NCBI GenBank assembly: GCA_958496175.1
Contig: OY292275.1
Span: 52,343,701-52,407,700 of the forward strand
Length of the DNA stretch: 64,000 bases
Reading direction: 5' to 3'
DNA from: Sisyra terminalis
Lineage: Eukaryota > Arthropoda > Insecta > Neuroptera > Sisyridae
Each line of letters starts with the position of its first letter. The stretch's first letter is position 1. The notes under the pieces are model-generated. The model was not told where the DNA came from and did not search any database. It was given only the letters and a program-made list of their open reading frames with translations. The position numbers and the translations under genes were made by a program. This document shows positions 1 through 13,224 of the stretch, in pieces.

Positions 1-2805
1 AATTTGTTAAAGTTCCATAGACTGAATAATATTGACACTTTTTACTATAGATTCACACTGAATTTATAGTGTAAATAAATTAACACTGCAGTATGCTGTA
101 TAACATCAAATACTTATTCGTAAGAACGTTTGATAACTATTTTGAGATTTCCCGTATAACAAGCATTAACTGTATTTATTTATTAAAAATATTTTTTTTT
201 TTATTTTTCTGATTCCGTACAAAAAATGTAAGCAAAACTCAAAAAAAAAATATATATATTGTCCATAGTTGCAAACATTTAATCCGCATACTGAAATTTA
301 ATACTTAATTAACCATGTCCGAAATATCGATTTTTTTCCGTGAACGTGAACATCCGTAAAGCGGGGGATTACTGTTCTGTTATAATTTATAAGTTAATAA
401 CTATTTTTATGATATTTACTTCCTTTAATTAGAGAGGCAAATGAAACAAAGAAAAACCTGTGTTTTTTTTCTTGTTCAAAAATTCCTACTATCAGTATTA
501 TGGTATTAAGATCTATAAATACCGAATACCGGTATAGAACTCTTCGGTTTAGTAATTCATAGTATCAGGTTAAAATTTAATGACTTAAAAATAAAATCAT
601 AATAGATTTTTCTTCACTTTAAGAAAGTGGATTTTTGACAATTTTTTGACAGTATTAAAATTTATACTTGTGCCGTATGTACAATTATTCCATAATCTTC
701 AACTGTAACAATTAGATTATCAATTTTTAGATTATTTTACGATCACTTTACAAAGTTCAATATATAAGCACAACTGAATAAATTATGTATTTAATATAAG
801 TAGAATTTAAAGCTTTCAATTCGTGTTGATTATTATTCAGAGGATTATAAGGCATTTTAACATAAGCGTTAAATTTAAATGATCGAATCATGAAATCCGA
901 GTATTTCTATTAGCAATTAAAACAGTAATTAATTGCATTATCAACTTTTTAGTCTTTAACAAATCTGTTTAGGAAATAAAATTGTTATTTTTTTTTTAAT
1001 ATAAATTTGAACTTTCAAAACTAAGAAAATCCTTCTTAATGGTTAAGATTTTTATTTTAAGCTTGAAATCAATTGAAGCAACTAATGTTATTTATAAATG
1101 AAATATTGGCAAAGGAGCCAGTGGTTATTGCGATTCAAAATTGACTTGTTAATAGCGATATTTTTGCATTTTACGATTACATAAAATATCTTTATTGTCC
1201 ATGTCTCTGCATTCTGATTGGTTAAGAGAAAATAAATGTTTTTGATGGATTCGAAAACTGTAAAACGAATTTAAAGTTTTAATGTTATGGGAAATTTAAT
1301 TTAATTATCCCATTTTTGTTGTATGAATTTTTTATGTATTTTTAATTTTCATTCGAAACTTTCGTTTTTATGGCCGTATTTGAAGTTAATCGAAAACAGT
1401 TTTGAGGGAAAAATTTAAAATGCATAAACCGCGTTACATACATGTTTGATCCCGATAGGGAATTTTAATTTAATATATTACAAAAGCTTAACCAGCCCCT
1501 AAGTTCACTCGACTGTAATGTGTACCTACCATTACTTCAGGGATAATATAGGCGTCCAAGCGAATTATTTTCCATATGGACTCTGATTTAAGTTTCGGGT
1601 AGGATTCATTTGAAAAAATAATTTTGAAATTCTTTATGGAAATTTATTTCGTATGTTAGAATAAATGGTGCAATAATTTTTATTTGATTTTCAAACCAAA
1701 GTTAATTTACATTTTTTATAAGCAAGTAAATGTTTCGACTTTTTTATACTTTTTTTGAAGAAAATTCATTCTACTGAACCAACATTGTTTGGTTTCTATT
1801 TTTCTTCGTAGTTTGCTGGAATCCACCATAAAAGGTTTCTTCGTTATTTCGATCGAAAATACATTTTCTCTTATTATCCAAGACGTCAAATGTGATAGAG
1901 TATTTATATCAAAATTTCATTTAACAAAAATATCAGAGAATTGAAAGAGGAAATCTTGAATTAGTTCTCCTAAAGCTAATGCATTCACAATTTTCCTAAG
2001 AATTTTCACATATTTTCCTCTTCAATACACAAATAAAAACGTCAAATATTCATATAAATGTATTTGAAAAATAAATAAATTTATTGTGGTTGTAGATATG
2101 TCAAATATTGTTATATTTTGATAAATATCCATCAATATATCAGAGAAAATTCTATTTTATTTTCAAATCATAGTCTATAACTCATGTTACATTGTCATAG
2201 AAAAGCAGGAGGATGCGCAAAAAAACATATGTGAAATTTTTTAAAACACGATTATTTATAACTCAAACAATAGTTTTCTTTAATGTTTAATTGCATTACA
2301 GGAATTCGAGATGTCATGGTTGAATAAACTCAAAAATATATTTTATTTATTGCCAAAGATACACTTCATCTATGTCTATATATGAACAAAAGTAATTACA
2401 ATCTATATATTTTCAAGTTGACTTTTCAGAATGAATGTTAAAATGAAATTCGAAGAGAAATAAAATTTTAAAATTTTAAATGTAAGAAGTAGGGGAAACT
2501 TTTATATAAAGCTAAAAAAAATTGTTTAAAACTATTTTTCTAAATTGATTTTATCATAGAATTTAAATTTACTCAAGTACCTGAGTAATTTAATTTATTA
2601 TTAAAATATTATATCAACAAAAATGACATTGTTGTAATTTATACTTTAAAGATAATGTAATTTATAATCGCTGAAAGAAGCATTAATAAACTATAAAACG
2701 TCGCGGAAAATAAAAAAAAAATACAATAATTTGTACTATTATAATGTTTGTAAGTGAGATAAGCTAGCTTTAATGACAATACATTTTAGCAGATTGCTTT
2801 TTTAG
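1..2805. other. AT-rich DNA without recognised features
   Basis: Only short homopolymer runs and AT-rich unique-looking sequence are visible. No ORF of useful length, no inverted repeat with long arms and no recognisable transposon protein was found on either strand. Confidence 0.5.
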
Positions 2806-3234
2806 TGTAAGTGTGTCAAACTCAAAAGCTTACTTGGGTCAAAAAAACAATGCTTAACTTTAGATGGGTCGCAAAAAATTTAATATTCATAGGAACAAAT
2901 ATTTTTATTTTTAATAGTACATTGTAATTAACATTATGTAAAGTTACATTAAAGTTTACATCCTGATACTTGACGTTTCTTCTCTACAACTACCTTTCCT
3001 ATTCCGGAAGGAATTTCATTGGTCGAGACTACTTTTAAAATTGTCCTTACATAAGCATTATTAATACAGTGTAGTATAGTTTATTAATAAAGATTATTAT
3101 AATTTTATATGCTGGTATCGTTTCAAATTTTCATTTCTATTTAATTTTACTTTGCGTCGGATATATTGACTGGGCCGCAAAAATGTTCATCTTGGGGCGC
3201 ATGCGGCCCGCAAACCGCGAATTTAATACCCCTG
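2806..3234. mobile_element. hAT-like non-autonomous element
   Basis: The right end reads, on the minus strand, CAGGGGTATTAAATTCGCGG followed by a GC-rich GGGCCGCATGCG block. This is the usual look of hAT ends in animals. The left end (TGTAAGTGTGTCAAACTC) matches it only weakly. The hexamer TTTTAG occurs immediately outside both ends (2800-2805 and 3235-3240); hAT elements normally make 8-bp duplications, so this support is partial. No transposase frame is visible inside, so it would be non-autonomous. The left edge is uncertain by a few bases. Confidence 0.55.
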
Positions 3235-3270
3235 TTTTAGAAAATGTTTTGAGGATATGTAATTTTCCAA

Positions 3271-4808
3271 TCTATACTTATATATAAAATTCTTACGTCT
3301 GTCTGGACATTTAAATTTGAACCCCAATTTTAGGGTAAAAATTGGTTTCAAGATGTCCATATTCCAAATTTAACATTTTTAATTTTTTTTTGTCTATCTG
3401 TTCGTCTATCTCTTTAAAATTTCCTATATATCATCCTACATAATGGGCTATATATCAAACCTTAAAAATAAAAAAGGGATGGAATACCCTACGCAAAACT
3501 GAGGGGTAATTTTTTTTTATCAAATTATAAAGACGTTTGATACATCAATGGAAACGTCTTTAAAAAGTATAAGAAGTTTCATTACACTTTTTGGTTGCAC
3601 TAAAAATTGGGACAGTTAATCTTTTTTAAAGTGCCAAACTTTTTTTTTTGAAAAACATACATTTTTATACATAACCAATCGTTGCAACTAAGGTAACTAA
3701 TTAGACATCAGAAAAGAAAAGATTTTTGAAAAAACCTCCCCTAAAAGAGTAAAAAAACGTGGTAAAGTTTAAATAGAATACAGTGGGTTCAAATTAACAA
3801 TTAAAATTTCAAATTCAATAATCAAAGCTCTGCTTAAAACAAAAAATTATTACAGCTTTATATAAAATTGTTGTTTGTATAAGATTAAGGATTAAATTAA
3901 TTTTATTCTATTGATAATTCAACCTGTACATAATCAATAACTGTCCTTTTGTTTTTATATATCATGGTTTGCTCTTATGTTCTCATATTCGAGAAAAACA
4001 AAGTTGATCTACATATATATGGAAAAAAAATTATAAAATTAGTATGAAAGTATTATTGGTACTTATACCAAAAAAGCATATTTTAGTTTTTGTTTGTTTT
4101 TCTGGTAAAAAAATCAAGAAAAATAAAAAATCCAAACTTAGTTTTTAACAATCAAGGTTTTGGAAATTAAATTTTTATGGTCCAATGATTGGGGGTGGCA
4201 ACCCCGAATAATCTTGCGGGACATTCTGGAAATGCAACAAGAATCCGCGGGTGACACATAAAATGGTATAGGTATTCCCATATTAGATTTAGATACACTG
4301 AAGATATTCTTTGGATTGAAAAATTGTAACAAAATGAGCTTTTACTATTGTGTTTACAATTATTCTTGCATCCAAACATTTATAATACGATACGAATGAT
4401 CTTAACCGTATCTAAATTGTAAAGAAATATTTAATATAGGTATGTTGGCAAAAGTTTTATGAATCTTGCGGGTCGGAAAATGGTCAAGGTGGACCGCCAG
4501 TTAGCTATCCCTGCAATACACCATACGTATTAGAATATAAAAATTGCAATTTACGAAGTCCTGTAAAATTTCATCGAATATATTTAAAAAATGAATGGAA
4601 TATTTCCAATAATTTTTTATTTAAAAAAAGTTTATTGGATGTGTCTTTTTAAAGGAAATCAAAAATAATATTTTTAAATATGAATATGTTTTTCGTAAAA
4701 GGAATATAAAAAATAAAAATTTTCATATACCACGATAAACAGTAAATCTTAGAAGAAAGAATAACCAAACATCTACGTTACGCAGACGAAGTTGCGGGCA
4801 TCAGCTAT
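3271..4808 (+). mobile_element. Helitron-like element, non-autonomous
   Basis: The 5' end, TCTATACTTATATATAAAAT after an A, matches the common insect Helitron start. The 3' end carries ACGCAGACGAAGTTGCGGG, then CATCAGCTAT, and is close to the 3' end of the Helitron at 27223-28157. Helitrons normally end in CTAG; here and in the related copy the terminus is CTAT. About 200 bp before the 3' end are also shared with that copy, while the 5' ends differ. No Rep/helicase frame is visible, and a hAT-like element sits inside at 4189-4513. Some of the length may therefore be secondary. Confidence 0.7.
4189..4513. mobile_element. hAT-like MITE nested in the Helitron
   Basis: The left end GGGGGTGGCAACCCCGAA and the right end, read in reverse as CAGGGATAGCTAACTGGCGG, fit the hAT pattern CAGGG(G)TGGCNAAC. 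A second, truncated copy lies at 39592-39790. The two share the order of short blocks and the 17-mer TAGATTTAGATACACTG with one mismatch. No convincing 8-bp duplication was found, so the outer edges are approximate. The small minus-strand frames across it look like chance frames in repeat DNA. Confidence 0.55.
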
Positions 4809-7131
4809 AACTTATATTTAATCCATTTTTTTTCTCTTCAGAATCAAAACATAAATACTATTCCAAACTGCATTTAAGATAAATAAATTTTAAAATTTTT
4901 TTGAAATTATTTATGTTGCAAATGCATGAGGAAGAAGAAAAGTTATCAATATGATAAATAGATTTCTTGTCTGAAGATTTTAATTTACAAAATCAAAAAG
5001 CTCCGTAGCACTACATCAATTCAATTACCATAGAAAAGATAAAACAATACATCATGCTTTCTATCTTGTTTTAAAAGTTCGTACTTCAAAGTGTAGTACA
5101 ATCTTGATTGAAATTCTCTTATTTTAACCGAGTATCAGAAGAATTTCAATTAGAACAACACAACCGATTTCATACGTAATTCTATTATTTAAAATGCATA
5201 TTAGATAAAGTCAAGAAAATCAAATTAGTCTTTAGTTACTATTTTCATTTCTTTTGTAATCCACTGGTTACTTTACGACTATTATACATAGAAAAACCCC
5301 ATTTAAAAAAACCCGAAGTACTTTCTCAGCTCTTATTCTTAAGCGTGAAATAAGGAAGGTGTAGATTTTAACGAACATTTTTATCACATTTCCTTCTGTC
5401 TTGTTGACTCTGACATATGGACTACCACTAAGGACTTGACATTTGATTTATTAGTGCCATATTTTTAAATAGAATTTATAGGAAGAAAACTGCAGCAAAG
5501 TTCAATATTTTATTTGGCAATCCCGAAGCTTGTAAATGCTCCGTTAACTTATATGCTGCAATAAACCAAAATTGCTGGTGGAATGAGCCACGAAAAATTA
5601 TCACATTAAAATCTAAATTCAATTTAGAGATACAAATCGCCGGCGCTAATTTTTAAAAAAAGATTTCATATTAATCATATTTGTTATTTCTCAGCATCTC
5701 ATCAAATTAATTTAATTTTAGGTAACGTTGTAAATACCTTCCTAGTGAAAATTTTGTTTTCATATTAAAACGTTAATTAGGCGCATGTATTATAATTAGG
5801 AATATTATAATATGACCTGCTATTAATTTTGAATACTTGATTACACTCCAAACCCACAAAGCAGCAACCTCATCCGGTGAAGCAGTCAAGTGAACACATC
5901 TGAGTTAATTTTGAATCCCCCAATGGTGGATAATTTGTAATACCAATATAACAGTCTAGTTGACATTTTAATTAGTAATTATTTATAATACTAAAATCTT
6001 TTTTCTTTGTTTCAGAATGAAGAGCGAACTATGTGGTAACTATACATTTTATAAGCCTATCATCCATTCAATGTTTACTAATAATTAAATTTTATACTGA
6101 TTAATTGGTACTTATTACTATTTGTTTCATTAATATGCAGGAAGTAACTGAAAATAACTAACTAATATAAAAAAAAACCTTTCAAAAGTGATAATAAATG
6201 TCTAGAACTATAGAGACATTTTCAAGCTGTGAAATTAGCAATATTAATATTTTCCTACTCTTGACATGATATAGGTAATCATAGTTATGATTTATTCTTC
6301 ATTTAATGTAAAGCAAAAGCACGAATCGTTACATACTGGAATTAAATCAATTAGCAAGAAAATTATTATCGTCATTCGACTTCAACTATTGGCATTTCTT
6401 GTCTTTTTTTGCGATGATTCCATTTAAAAAGTGTGAAAAATAAAGTTTTTATTTAAATCCATTTCATATACTAATTATTTTTATTTGTTGTAAGTCTTAC
6501 CGATCCTTGAAGTTGATTTGGTATACCTACTTTAAGTATTTGATTTTCAGAGTGATAACTTCAAAAAAGCTTTCACTAATGTAACCAACAAAATTGATTT
6601 CCAAATGATTGGCGTTGCCAATCAACCATTTCTGATATTTTTCCTTCAATGAAGTGATTTCATCGTCCAACAATGGCAATTACTTTTGAACTTTTTTGGT
6701 TATTTTGAATTGAAACTTGTTATAACTGTGATTTTAATTTAAACGGAATGATAAAGAGAGATTGGGATTTTAATTCAAATTTCGGAGAAATTTTCTTCTG
6801 AGTTTTTCTGGGCAACGTCTTTAAAGGATTATTGCATCCAAAAAAGATGCTAAGTTTATACCCGGAATGAAAATAATTCCCTTAGTAACACATATTCTTG
6901 GGCGTAAACAGAAATAGAGTAATGGGACATTTGTAATATGTAAGGCATAATAATTTACGTAAGAATTAAATATTTTTTTTTGATATTGCACAAATATATT
7001 CAGTGACCTAACGCTTAATCAACTAATAGAACAAATATATTGTATTTAGAAGAATTAATCTCATTTAAAGGTGAAAACTATTAAGTACATCTTAAAAAAA
7101 TAGTAATTTCTGATGATTTTCCTTAAGAATC
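4809..7131. other. AT-rich DNA without recognised features
   Basis: No recognisable transposon protein, TIR pair or RNA gene was seen on either strand in this 2.3 kb. One slightly GC-richer patch near 5850-5910 has no identifiable content. Confidence 0.45.
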
Positions 7132-8605
7132 TAGGGCTATAAACCCTCAGGAATTGACCCTAGAAAGATATTTTGATGGTACTTTGTAGGCGTGGAGATA
7201 ATGATACAACACTAAGATCCTGGAAGTTTTAGACCTTTATCTCTATTGATATTTATGAAAAAAAATAACAATTGAAACACAAAAATATTTTTTTTTAACT
7301 AAAATTTGCTGTATCGATTAATCTAAAACTTAAATATAATTACAAAATTGATAATGCCTTTTTTAAAGAAAATTAACAATAACATACATTTATAATATCA
7401 ATAAAATTATATATTTTTTGGAAAAAGAATTATTTTTACCATGAAACCATTTGGTACAGCTCTAAAAATATTTTTTTTCAATTCTTCATACTATCTTTAT
7501 AAAACTTATTTTTTTTTTCAGAATTTTCAAAAAAGTACTACTTAGTAAAAAATAAATAAATAAAAACCTAAAAACCACTTCCGCGCTAAATGCTCATTGC
7601 TCGTAAGTTAAACAATGATATGTATATTGTACATTGAATGGCTTGGCGGGGTTTTGTAAAGATTTCAAATTTTCGACAATCAAAACAAATGAACGTCTCC
7701 AAATTTTGCAATCTCATTGGCTAATAGCCTCGTGCATTGACGTTTGTATGCAGTTATCTGATATTAGTGCATTGCTTGACTTTTTGATACTTTATTTTTC
7801 ATTAATTAATTGATTTCGTTTGATTAATTGCCAAAAAGTGATTCAAGTGATTGTTTAAAAAGTGCTAAATTAATCAAGATTGCAATATTTTTATGTAAGT
7901 AAATTTTTAATCAAATTCAGAAAACCAGAAATCTTAGTGCCAACAGCATTGATTTCAATTCAAATGTAAGTTGATATTTTGGTTAAAAATTGATTTTTAT
8001 ATAATTAAAATTATTAAAGGGTCGACAAACTACCACTACCAACCATTAAATATTATACTTGCATTAACTCCTAGCCAGTTATAGCTTCCTTTTCCGAACA
8101 TACATTATGCTTATTGATAGTTATATAGAAATTATTATGGAAAACAGTATGCAATGAACCCTTATTCTATAAAAAAAGCATTATCAACTCCATATTGTCC
8201 CATATATATACTATTCAAACTAAAATCTTGCTTTTATATACTTCTCTTTTTCTTTTGAAAAGTTTGGAAGAGTTAATATTTTGGTAAATTTTGATATTAT
8301 TTTGTCTACAATTGAGCTATTATATTTGTTGGTTGCTGATACGTGTTAAATTGTATTGAATTCTGCTTTACTTCACGAAACTGTTGTAGTTGCCATTTTT
8401 TGGAATTTTAAGGTCATACGAAATAAAAAATTAATCAATAGTAAACAAATTTTGATTCGAAAATAAAAGCATATCTAAAAAACTTATCTATATAAAAAAT
8501 ATCTTTTTTTCACCAGAACCTTCCAGGAACTTAGTACCTAGATACCTTTTTAAAATATCATTGAAATATCTTTTCAGGACCAATAAATGGTACTTGTATA
8601 GTCCT
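7132..8605 (+). mobile_element. Long-TIR DNA element, copy 1
   Basis: The first ~130 bases reappear in reverse complement at about 8470-8605. Matching blocks include CCAGGATCTTAGT against CCAGGAACTTAGT and the sequence around GGACTATA/GGGCTATA at the outer edge. A second element with the same ends and interior lies at 49505-50682. The interior holds a 66-bp core (7663-7728) matching the other copy at 60 of 66 positions by eye, and a GTAAGT at 7895. No coding frame remains. I read it as an internally deleted DNA transposon that keeps its promoter and first exon; the superfamily is unknown because no transposase or clear TSD is visible. Confidence 0.7.
7663..7728 (+). promoter_or_regulatory. 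Conserved CCAAT-type core of long-TIR element
   Basis: The segment begins TTTCAAATTTTCGACAAT and ends TCTCATTGGCTAATAGC, the latter carrying an inverted CCAAT box (ATTGG). It matches 50027-50092 at about 60 of 66 positions, whereas much of the rest of the element is far more diverged. A GTAAGT splice-donor-like site follows 167 bp downstream here and 172 bp downstream in the other copy. Promoter function is inferred from motif and spacing only. Confidence 0.45.
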
Positions 8606-8858
8606 AAAAACTTCGATCTTTTAAATAATCTACCCTCGAATGCCTATTTTTTAGTTATTTATACCTGGAAGTCGTTTCTTCCAATGATTTCTCCTCAAAT
8701 TTGATTTTCTTACATTTTCCGGTTTGAATCATTTTTAACTCGCTGAGACTATGACTAAAAATTCGAGTATGCACAAGTGATTGTTTATGATAAACATTGC
8801 TTATCAATTTGTATTATTTTTATGTCTTTTCTTATAATATGTAACAATTACAAATAAG

Positions 8859-8995
8859 AACGGCCTACTGGTGGCCGAGGGGTCTAGGTTACCACTCCAA
8901 AACTGATAGGTTTTTGATTCGGTTACCTTCGTATTTATAGAGCAATAGTAAATAACAATTAAAGAAAAAAATAATAAGAATGTTTGAAATAATTT
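8859..8995 (+). repeat. SINE-like repeat with tRNA-derived head
   Basis: TGGCCGAGGGGTCTAGG at 8872-8888 matches a pol III A box of the serine/leucine tRNA type. GGTTTTTGATTCGG about 30 bp downstream resembles a damaged B box (GGTTCGANTCC with two extra T). An A-rich tail follows. The spacing is right for a tRNA-derived SINE head, but no cloverleaf can be drawn and no second copy was found in the window. Confidence 0.4.
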
Positions 8996-9859
8996 ACATT
9001 TTAAAATCTAAAATTGTTTTGAAAATTCGATGAAAATAGTTATTTTCTAGTAACCAAAAAGCATTTCCTTAAACGAAACATGAATATTTTTTCCTTGAAT
9101 TCAAAAATGAGCAATATGTACTAAAAATTTAAGTTCTTGTTATTAACCTAGATAGTTACCAACTCGGTTTCCAAAATAATTTATTATGAAAATATAATTT
9201 TATAAAAGTTTATCTATGAATTGACGCTATTGCAATTTTATCTCCAAATATTTCATATTATATCAACGTATTTCAACAGTATTTAATAATGAAAATTTGT
9301 TTATCAAATACAATTACGTTTATTCAAAAATAACTAATAAACTACAAACGCAATATTAATATAATATTTGGAGTTTGCTATTTTTTGTGTGAAAACACTA
9401 AAATTTTATGCGTTTAAATTTATTTTTCACCCATATATTTACTATTTTAAAAACACCTTTCAAATGTTTATGACAATTTATGGGGATAACAATTCTAGTA
9501 ATTTTAAACTTGTGAACGATTACGTAAAAGTTATGTTTGGAAAGAGATATAAGTTCACATTATCACTGTAACTTCTAACCGCCAATTCTATTGTTCCATC
9601 GTAAAACATATAATTACACATTTAACGACAGCATGTAGCACAAACAACTATCTTTTATCGAACAGAAAGTTTAACAATACGTTTGGTATGAAATTCTTTT
9701 CTAACACCATTTTGTTTTTAAAAAAACAATTCATTTTCCAAAAGTTATTTCCGTCCAACTATTTATTAAATTTAACTCGAAGACATCGAGTGAACGACAT
9801 GTTTTCTTCATATATATATTTCATCCCATTTGTTTTCTTGGAATCAGTCATATAATTAT
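8996..9859. other. AT-rich DNA without recognised features
   Basis: A 67-codon frame (9368-9571) is present but has low-complexity composition and no recognisable motif. It is most likely a chance frame in AT-rich DNA. Confidence 0.4.
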
Positions 9860-10660
9860 TAGGGTGATTTTTTTTGAACTTTTTATGGTCCCATCGTGAA
9901 ATTTTGTTGGAAATACCAAAAAAAAAATTCTTTGAAAGTTTGAGCCCTTAATATTAATTTTAAGTCCTCGACCAAGACGTGTAAAGATTTCCCATTGAAA
10001 ATACACGGAAACTCTGATTTTTTATTTTTAAATTTCTATATCTCAAAGGCATTTCATGGGATCGCTTTTACCGAAGATGGTTTTTTCTCAGAATTAAACG
10101 GTCTACAAAAGTGCCTATTGCGACAAAGTCGTAACTCACACCGGTGCGGTAGTAGGGGCCACTGAACCTAATTTTTCCATAAAATTTGCGTTTTTTTTGC
10201 ATTTATCTTGTAAATAACGAGAGATACGGAAAAATTATAAATAAAAAACTTGTAGAGAATTTGATTTCCTACAAAAAAGGTCCTGTAGACCAAATCGCGA
10301 AAATCAATATTAAACGAGACATTAAGCCTTGAATTTTATGGAAAAATCAGGTTGAGTGGCCCGTACTACCTCACCGGTGTGAGTTACGACTTTGTCGCAT
10401 TGGGCACTTTTGTAGAGCGTTTAATTCTGAAAAAAAACCATCTTCGGTAAAAGCGATCCCATGAAATGCCGCTGAGATATAGAAATTTAAAAATAAAAAG
10501 TCAGAGTTTCCGTGTATTTTCAATGGGAAATCTTTACACGTCTTGGTCGAGGATTTAAAATTAATATTAAGGGCTCAAACTTTCAGAGATTTTTTTTTTG
10601 GTATTACCAACAAAATTTCACGATGGGACCAAAAAAAAAAAGTTAATAAAAAATCACCCA
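9860..10660. mobile_element. Large foldback (long-TIR) element
   Basis: The left arm (9860 to about 10185) returns as a near-identical reverse complement at about 10331-10660, leaving a ~145-bp loop. The ends begin TAGGGTGATTTTTTT. The arms contain GTCCTCGACCAAGACGTGT and a GC-rich patch, GACAAAGTCGTAACTCACAC, near their inner ends. The block order from the outer end inward is the same as in the element at 13685-14175, so both appear to belong to one family. No clear TSD was found. The high arm identity suggests recent insertion or arm homogenisation. Confidence 0.85.
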
Positions 10661-12199
10661 AAAAAAAATCGGTTCAAATACATAAATAACATACATTAAA
10701 TATTATAAGATATGAAGGAAATACATTTACCTATGAACCATTATGTCTTTGACGTGAAAATCTTACTTAGCTTAGTTAAATTTCATTTTTGTTAAGAAGA
10801 AAAAATTTATTTAATTCCTTCGGGCATTTATAATTCATAAAGTATGAATACAACAAAAATATATTCCTTTCAAAACGTTGAAAGTTTTAAGCGCAAATGA
10901 ACGGAAAAAAAGAATAGTGTAATAAATTGCCATTAATTATGAATTTGAGGAACTTTTAAGCTCACATCAAAGTCTAATGCCTGATAAATTTAATTAATAA
11001 TTAGATCCGGTTTTGGTTAAATCCATATGTTCCGGTTGTCTTAAATATTTTATTTTGCCAAGAAGAATGCTATGCAAATTTTAAACTGTAAGGCTTAATA
11101 CTTTATGAATAAATAATCAATTGCATGTTTTTTTTTCTTTCTCAAAATTCATTCTACGTTTTTAAAGATTTTTAGCCAAAATCCTCTTCAAGCATATCAA
11201 GAATACAAATGTTTATTATCTTTTACGTACCATGCTTTTTATGATATCATATTGTTAGGGGATAGAGTACATTTATATTTTTCAAATAAGTTGCATTTAA
11301 CTTTGGTTATCCTGTTTACTACACTAGTACGCAATATTTTATCCTTTTATTTTTCCACAAAGGCATTACGTACAGAAATGTGGTATTTTGCGAATTTCTT
11401 ATAACAGCATTGACCATTTGCCTATGATAAATGACTGCACCAAAATTGAATGACCCATTCGATATATATCCATCAATACTTTTTCTCTTTTGTTATTTCT
11501 TGTTCCATATAGTAAAATATTTATTTTTATCTCTTCCGTATATTTGGTGTATCCCGTTAACTGGTATCATCTAGGATATTTATATGAATAGAGCTCTCGC
11601 ATTTGATTCATTTTTTTCTATCATGAAAATATGTTCGTTAAAATACAAATCGAAAATGTATTGTATTTCGATATCAATTTCTTAGAAGATAATGTGTCGT
11701 TTTAGACAAGTAAAAGCAAAAAGACTAATTCATGTTTTTAAAAATACATGGTAATGTAAAGTCAGCGATATTTAATATATATATATAAAAAAAAATATAT
11801 ATTGACTCGAATGTGTCATTAAAAGGACTACCATTTTGTTATCTCAAGAGGATACACACTTTGTTTCTTAACTGTTACTGAAATTTTACGAGAGCTTTAC
11901 GAACTAACAAATATCAGAATGAGCACTTAACCATATATCTTCAACTCAAGTGTTCAAATTTATACAATTTACAAAGTTATTTTCTCTTGTTTATAATTTA
12001 CCGAGAAAATTTTGCCATCACTTCAACTAAGTAAAAAAAGCAAGTTTTTTTTTTTTGAGAAAATTATTTTCTCTAATGGTAAAGTTTTTGGTTTGAATTA
12101 CTTTCAGAAGAAAAATTATATTTACCTTAATTCACAAAAAATATTAGGTTTAATAAAGTTATGAAATAAGTTTTTATAATTTGGCAGATTTAAAATGAA
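10661..12199. other. AT-rich DNA without recognised features
   Basis: No coding, repeat or RNA signal was recognised. A short (TA)n-rich stretch lies near 11775-11805. Confidence 0.4.
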
Positions 12200-12365
12200 T
12201 AGATGTAAATTTATTTGATGAATAAAAACAAATAGGTTCCTATGGGTTACGAACTTGGGTTGTGCATCTGTGTTAGCACATTTAATCTTGTAATTAAACG
12301 TTGGGTTGAACTTACATTTGTCAGCAATAATTCCTAGATATTTTACCATAAGAATGTTCATCTAC
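12200..12365 (-). pseudogene. Short non-LTR reverse transcriptase fragment
   Basis: The minus strand encodes MVKYLGIIADKCKFNPTF at the high-coordinate end. This resembles the VKYLGxxLDxKLxW block that follows the RT domain in Jockey- and I-like retrotransposons. The following residues (KIKCANTDA) fit the K..KA segment loosely. The fragment is under 60 residues and has no RT catalytic motif, so assignment rests on one block. A chance match remains possible. Confidence 0.35.
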
Positions 12366-13224
12366 ATACGTTTTGTGGTAAAATGCTTTTCGACAAAGGT
12401 TTAATGTCCTTTTACCATTCACCAAAACATATTTTTTTGGACATTAATAAATGCACCGAAAAAAATATATTTATTCTACATTTCCTCTAAAATATTCACT
12501 TTACACAACGTAGTTGCATCATAATACTTTTGATAGTATGAATTCCACTCAGTATACAACTTTTTCTCCCATTTTTCGAGCACAAATCTATTTAATAGAC
12601 TAAACAATCAAAAACCAAAGACAATTTTGTTTCATGAAAATTCCTTAAGTATTGAAAATATTTTATAAAGAATATAAATTCTGACCTATAAACGAAAGGT
12701 CAGCCATATCCAAGGTGGTATGCAAAATTGGTTTTGACATTCAAGATCTCTGCGTGAAAGAATGATGTTCATATGCTTTTGTGCAAACCATTTTTGTTCA
12801 GTCATTCATATTATTTAAATCACACAATTGCGTTTCTTCTCCATATTGCCAGAAGCTGTATGGTACGCAGGAAAGACATAATTTTTTTCAATTCAACCCT
12901 TGTTTTTCTTCTGTATAAAACATCAAAAATTATGGTACACAGTTTGCGAAAGAAGATGAAATAAACCTTTAAAAAATAAAAGAAAATGAAAAAAATAATA
13001 TTTTAAATTTAGACTTAGATCAAAATTTTCGTCATTGGGTTAGCCGTACGAGTATATGTAACTTAATGAACAGGATAGGATTTATTAGATTTTTTTGACT
13101 TAAAGCTCCTAAAGTAATACAGGTTTAAATCAATGAATTTTTAATAAAAAATAAGTTTTATTTTGATGAAAACACAAAGTACTTAAACTAAAAAAATGGT
13201 GTATGTAATTAAATATGCGAATGA

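Noticed and set aside
2806..3240. A firm 8-bp hAT target duplication
   Set aside because: Only TTTTAG (6 bp) matches outside the ends; the 8-mers do not agree, so the TSD is left as tentative.
4138..4379. Two overlapping minus-strand ORFs as a gene
   Set aside because: They cross a hAT-like MITE nested in a Helitron; the similar ORF at 39586-39786 exists only because the repeat recurs there.
8859..8935. A functional tRNA gene
   Set aside because: An A-box-like match is present but the B box is disrupted and no cloverleaf or acceptor stem can be formed; a SINE head is more likely.
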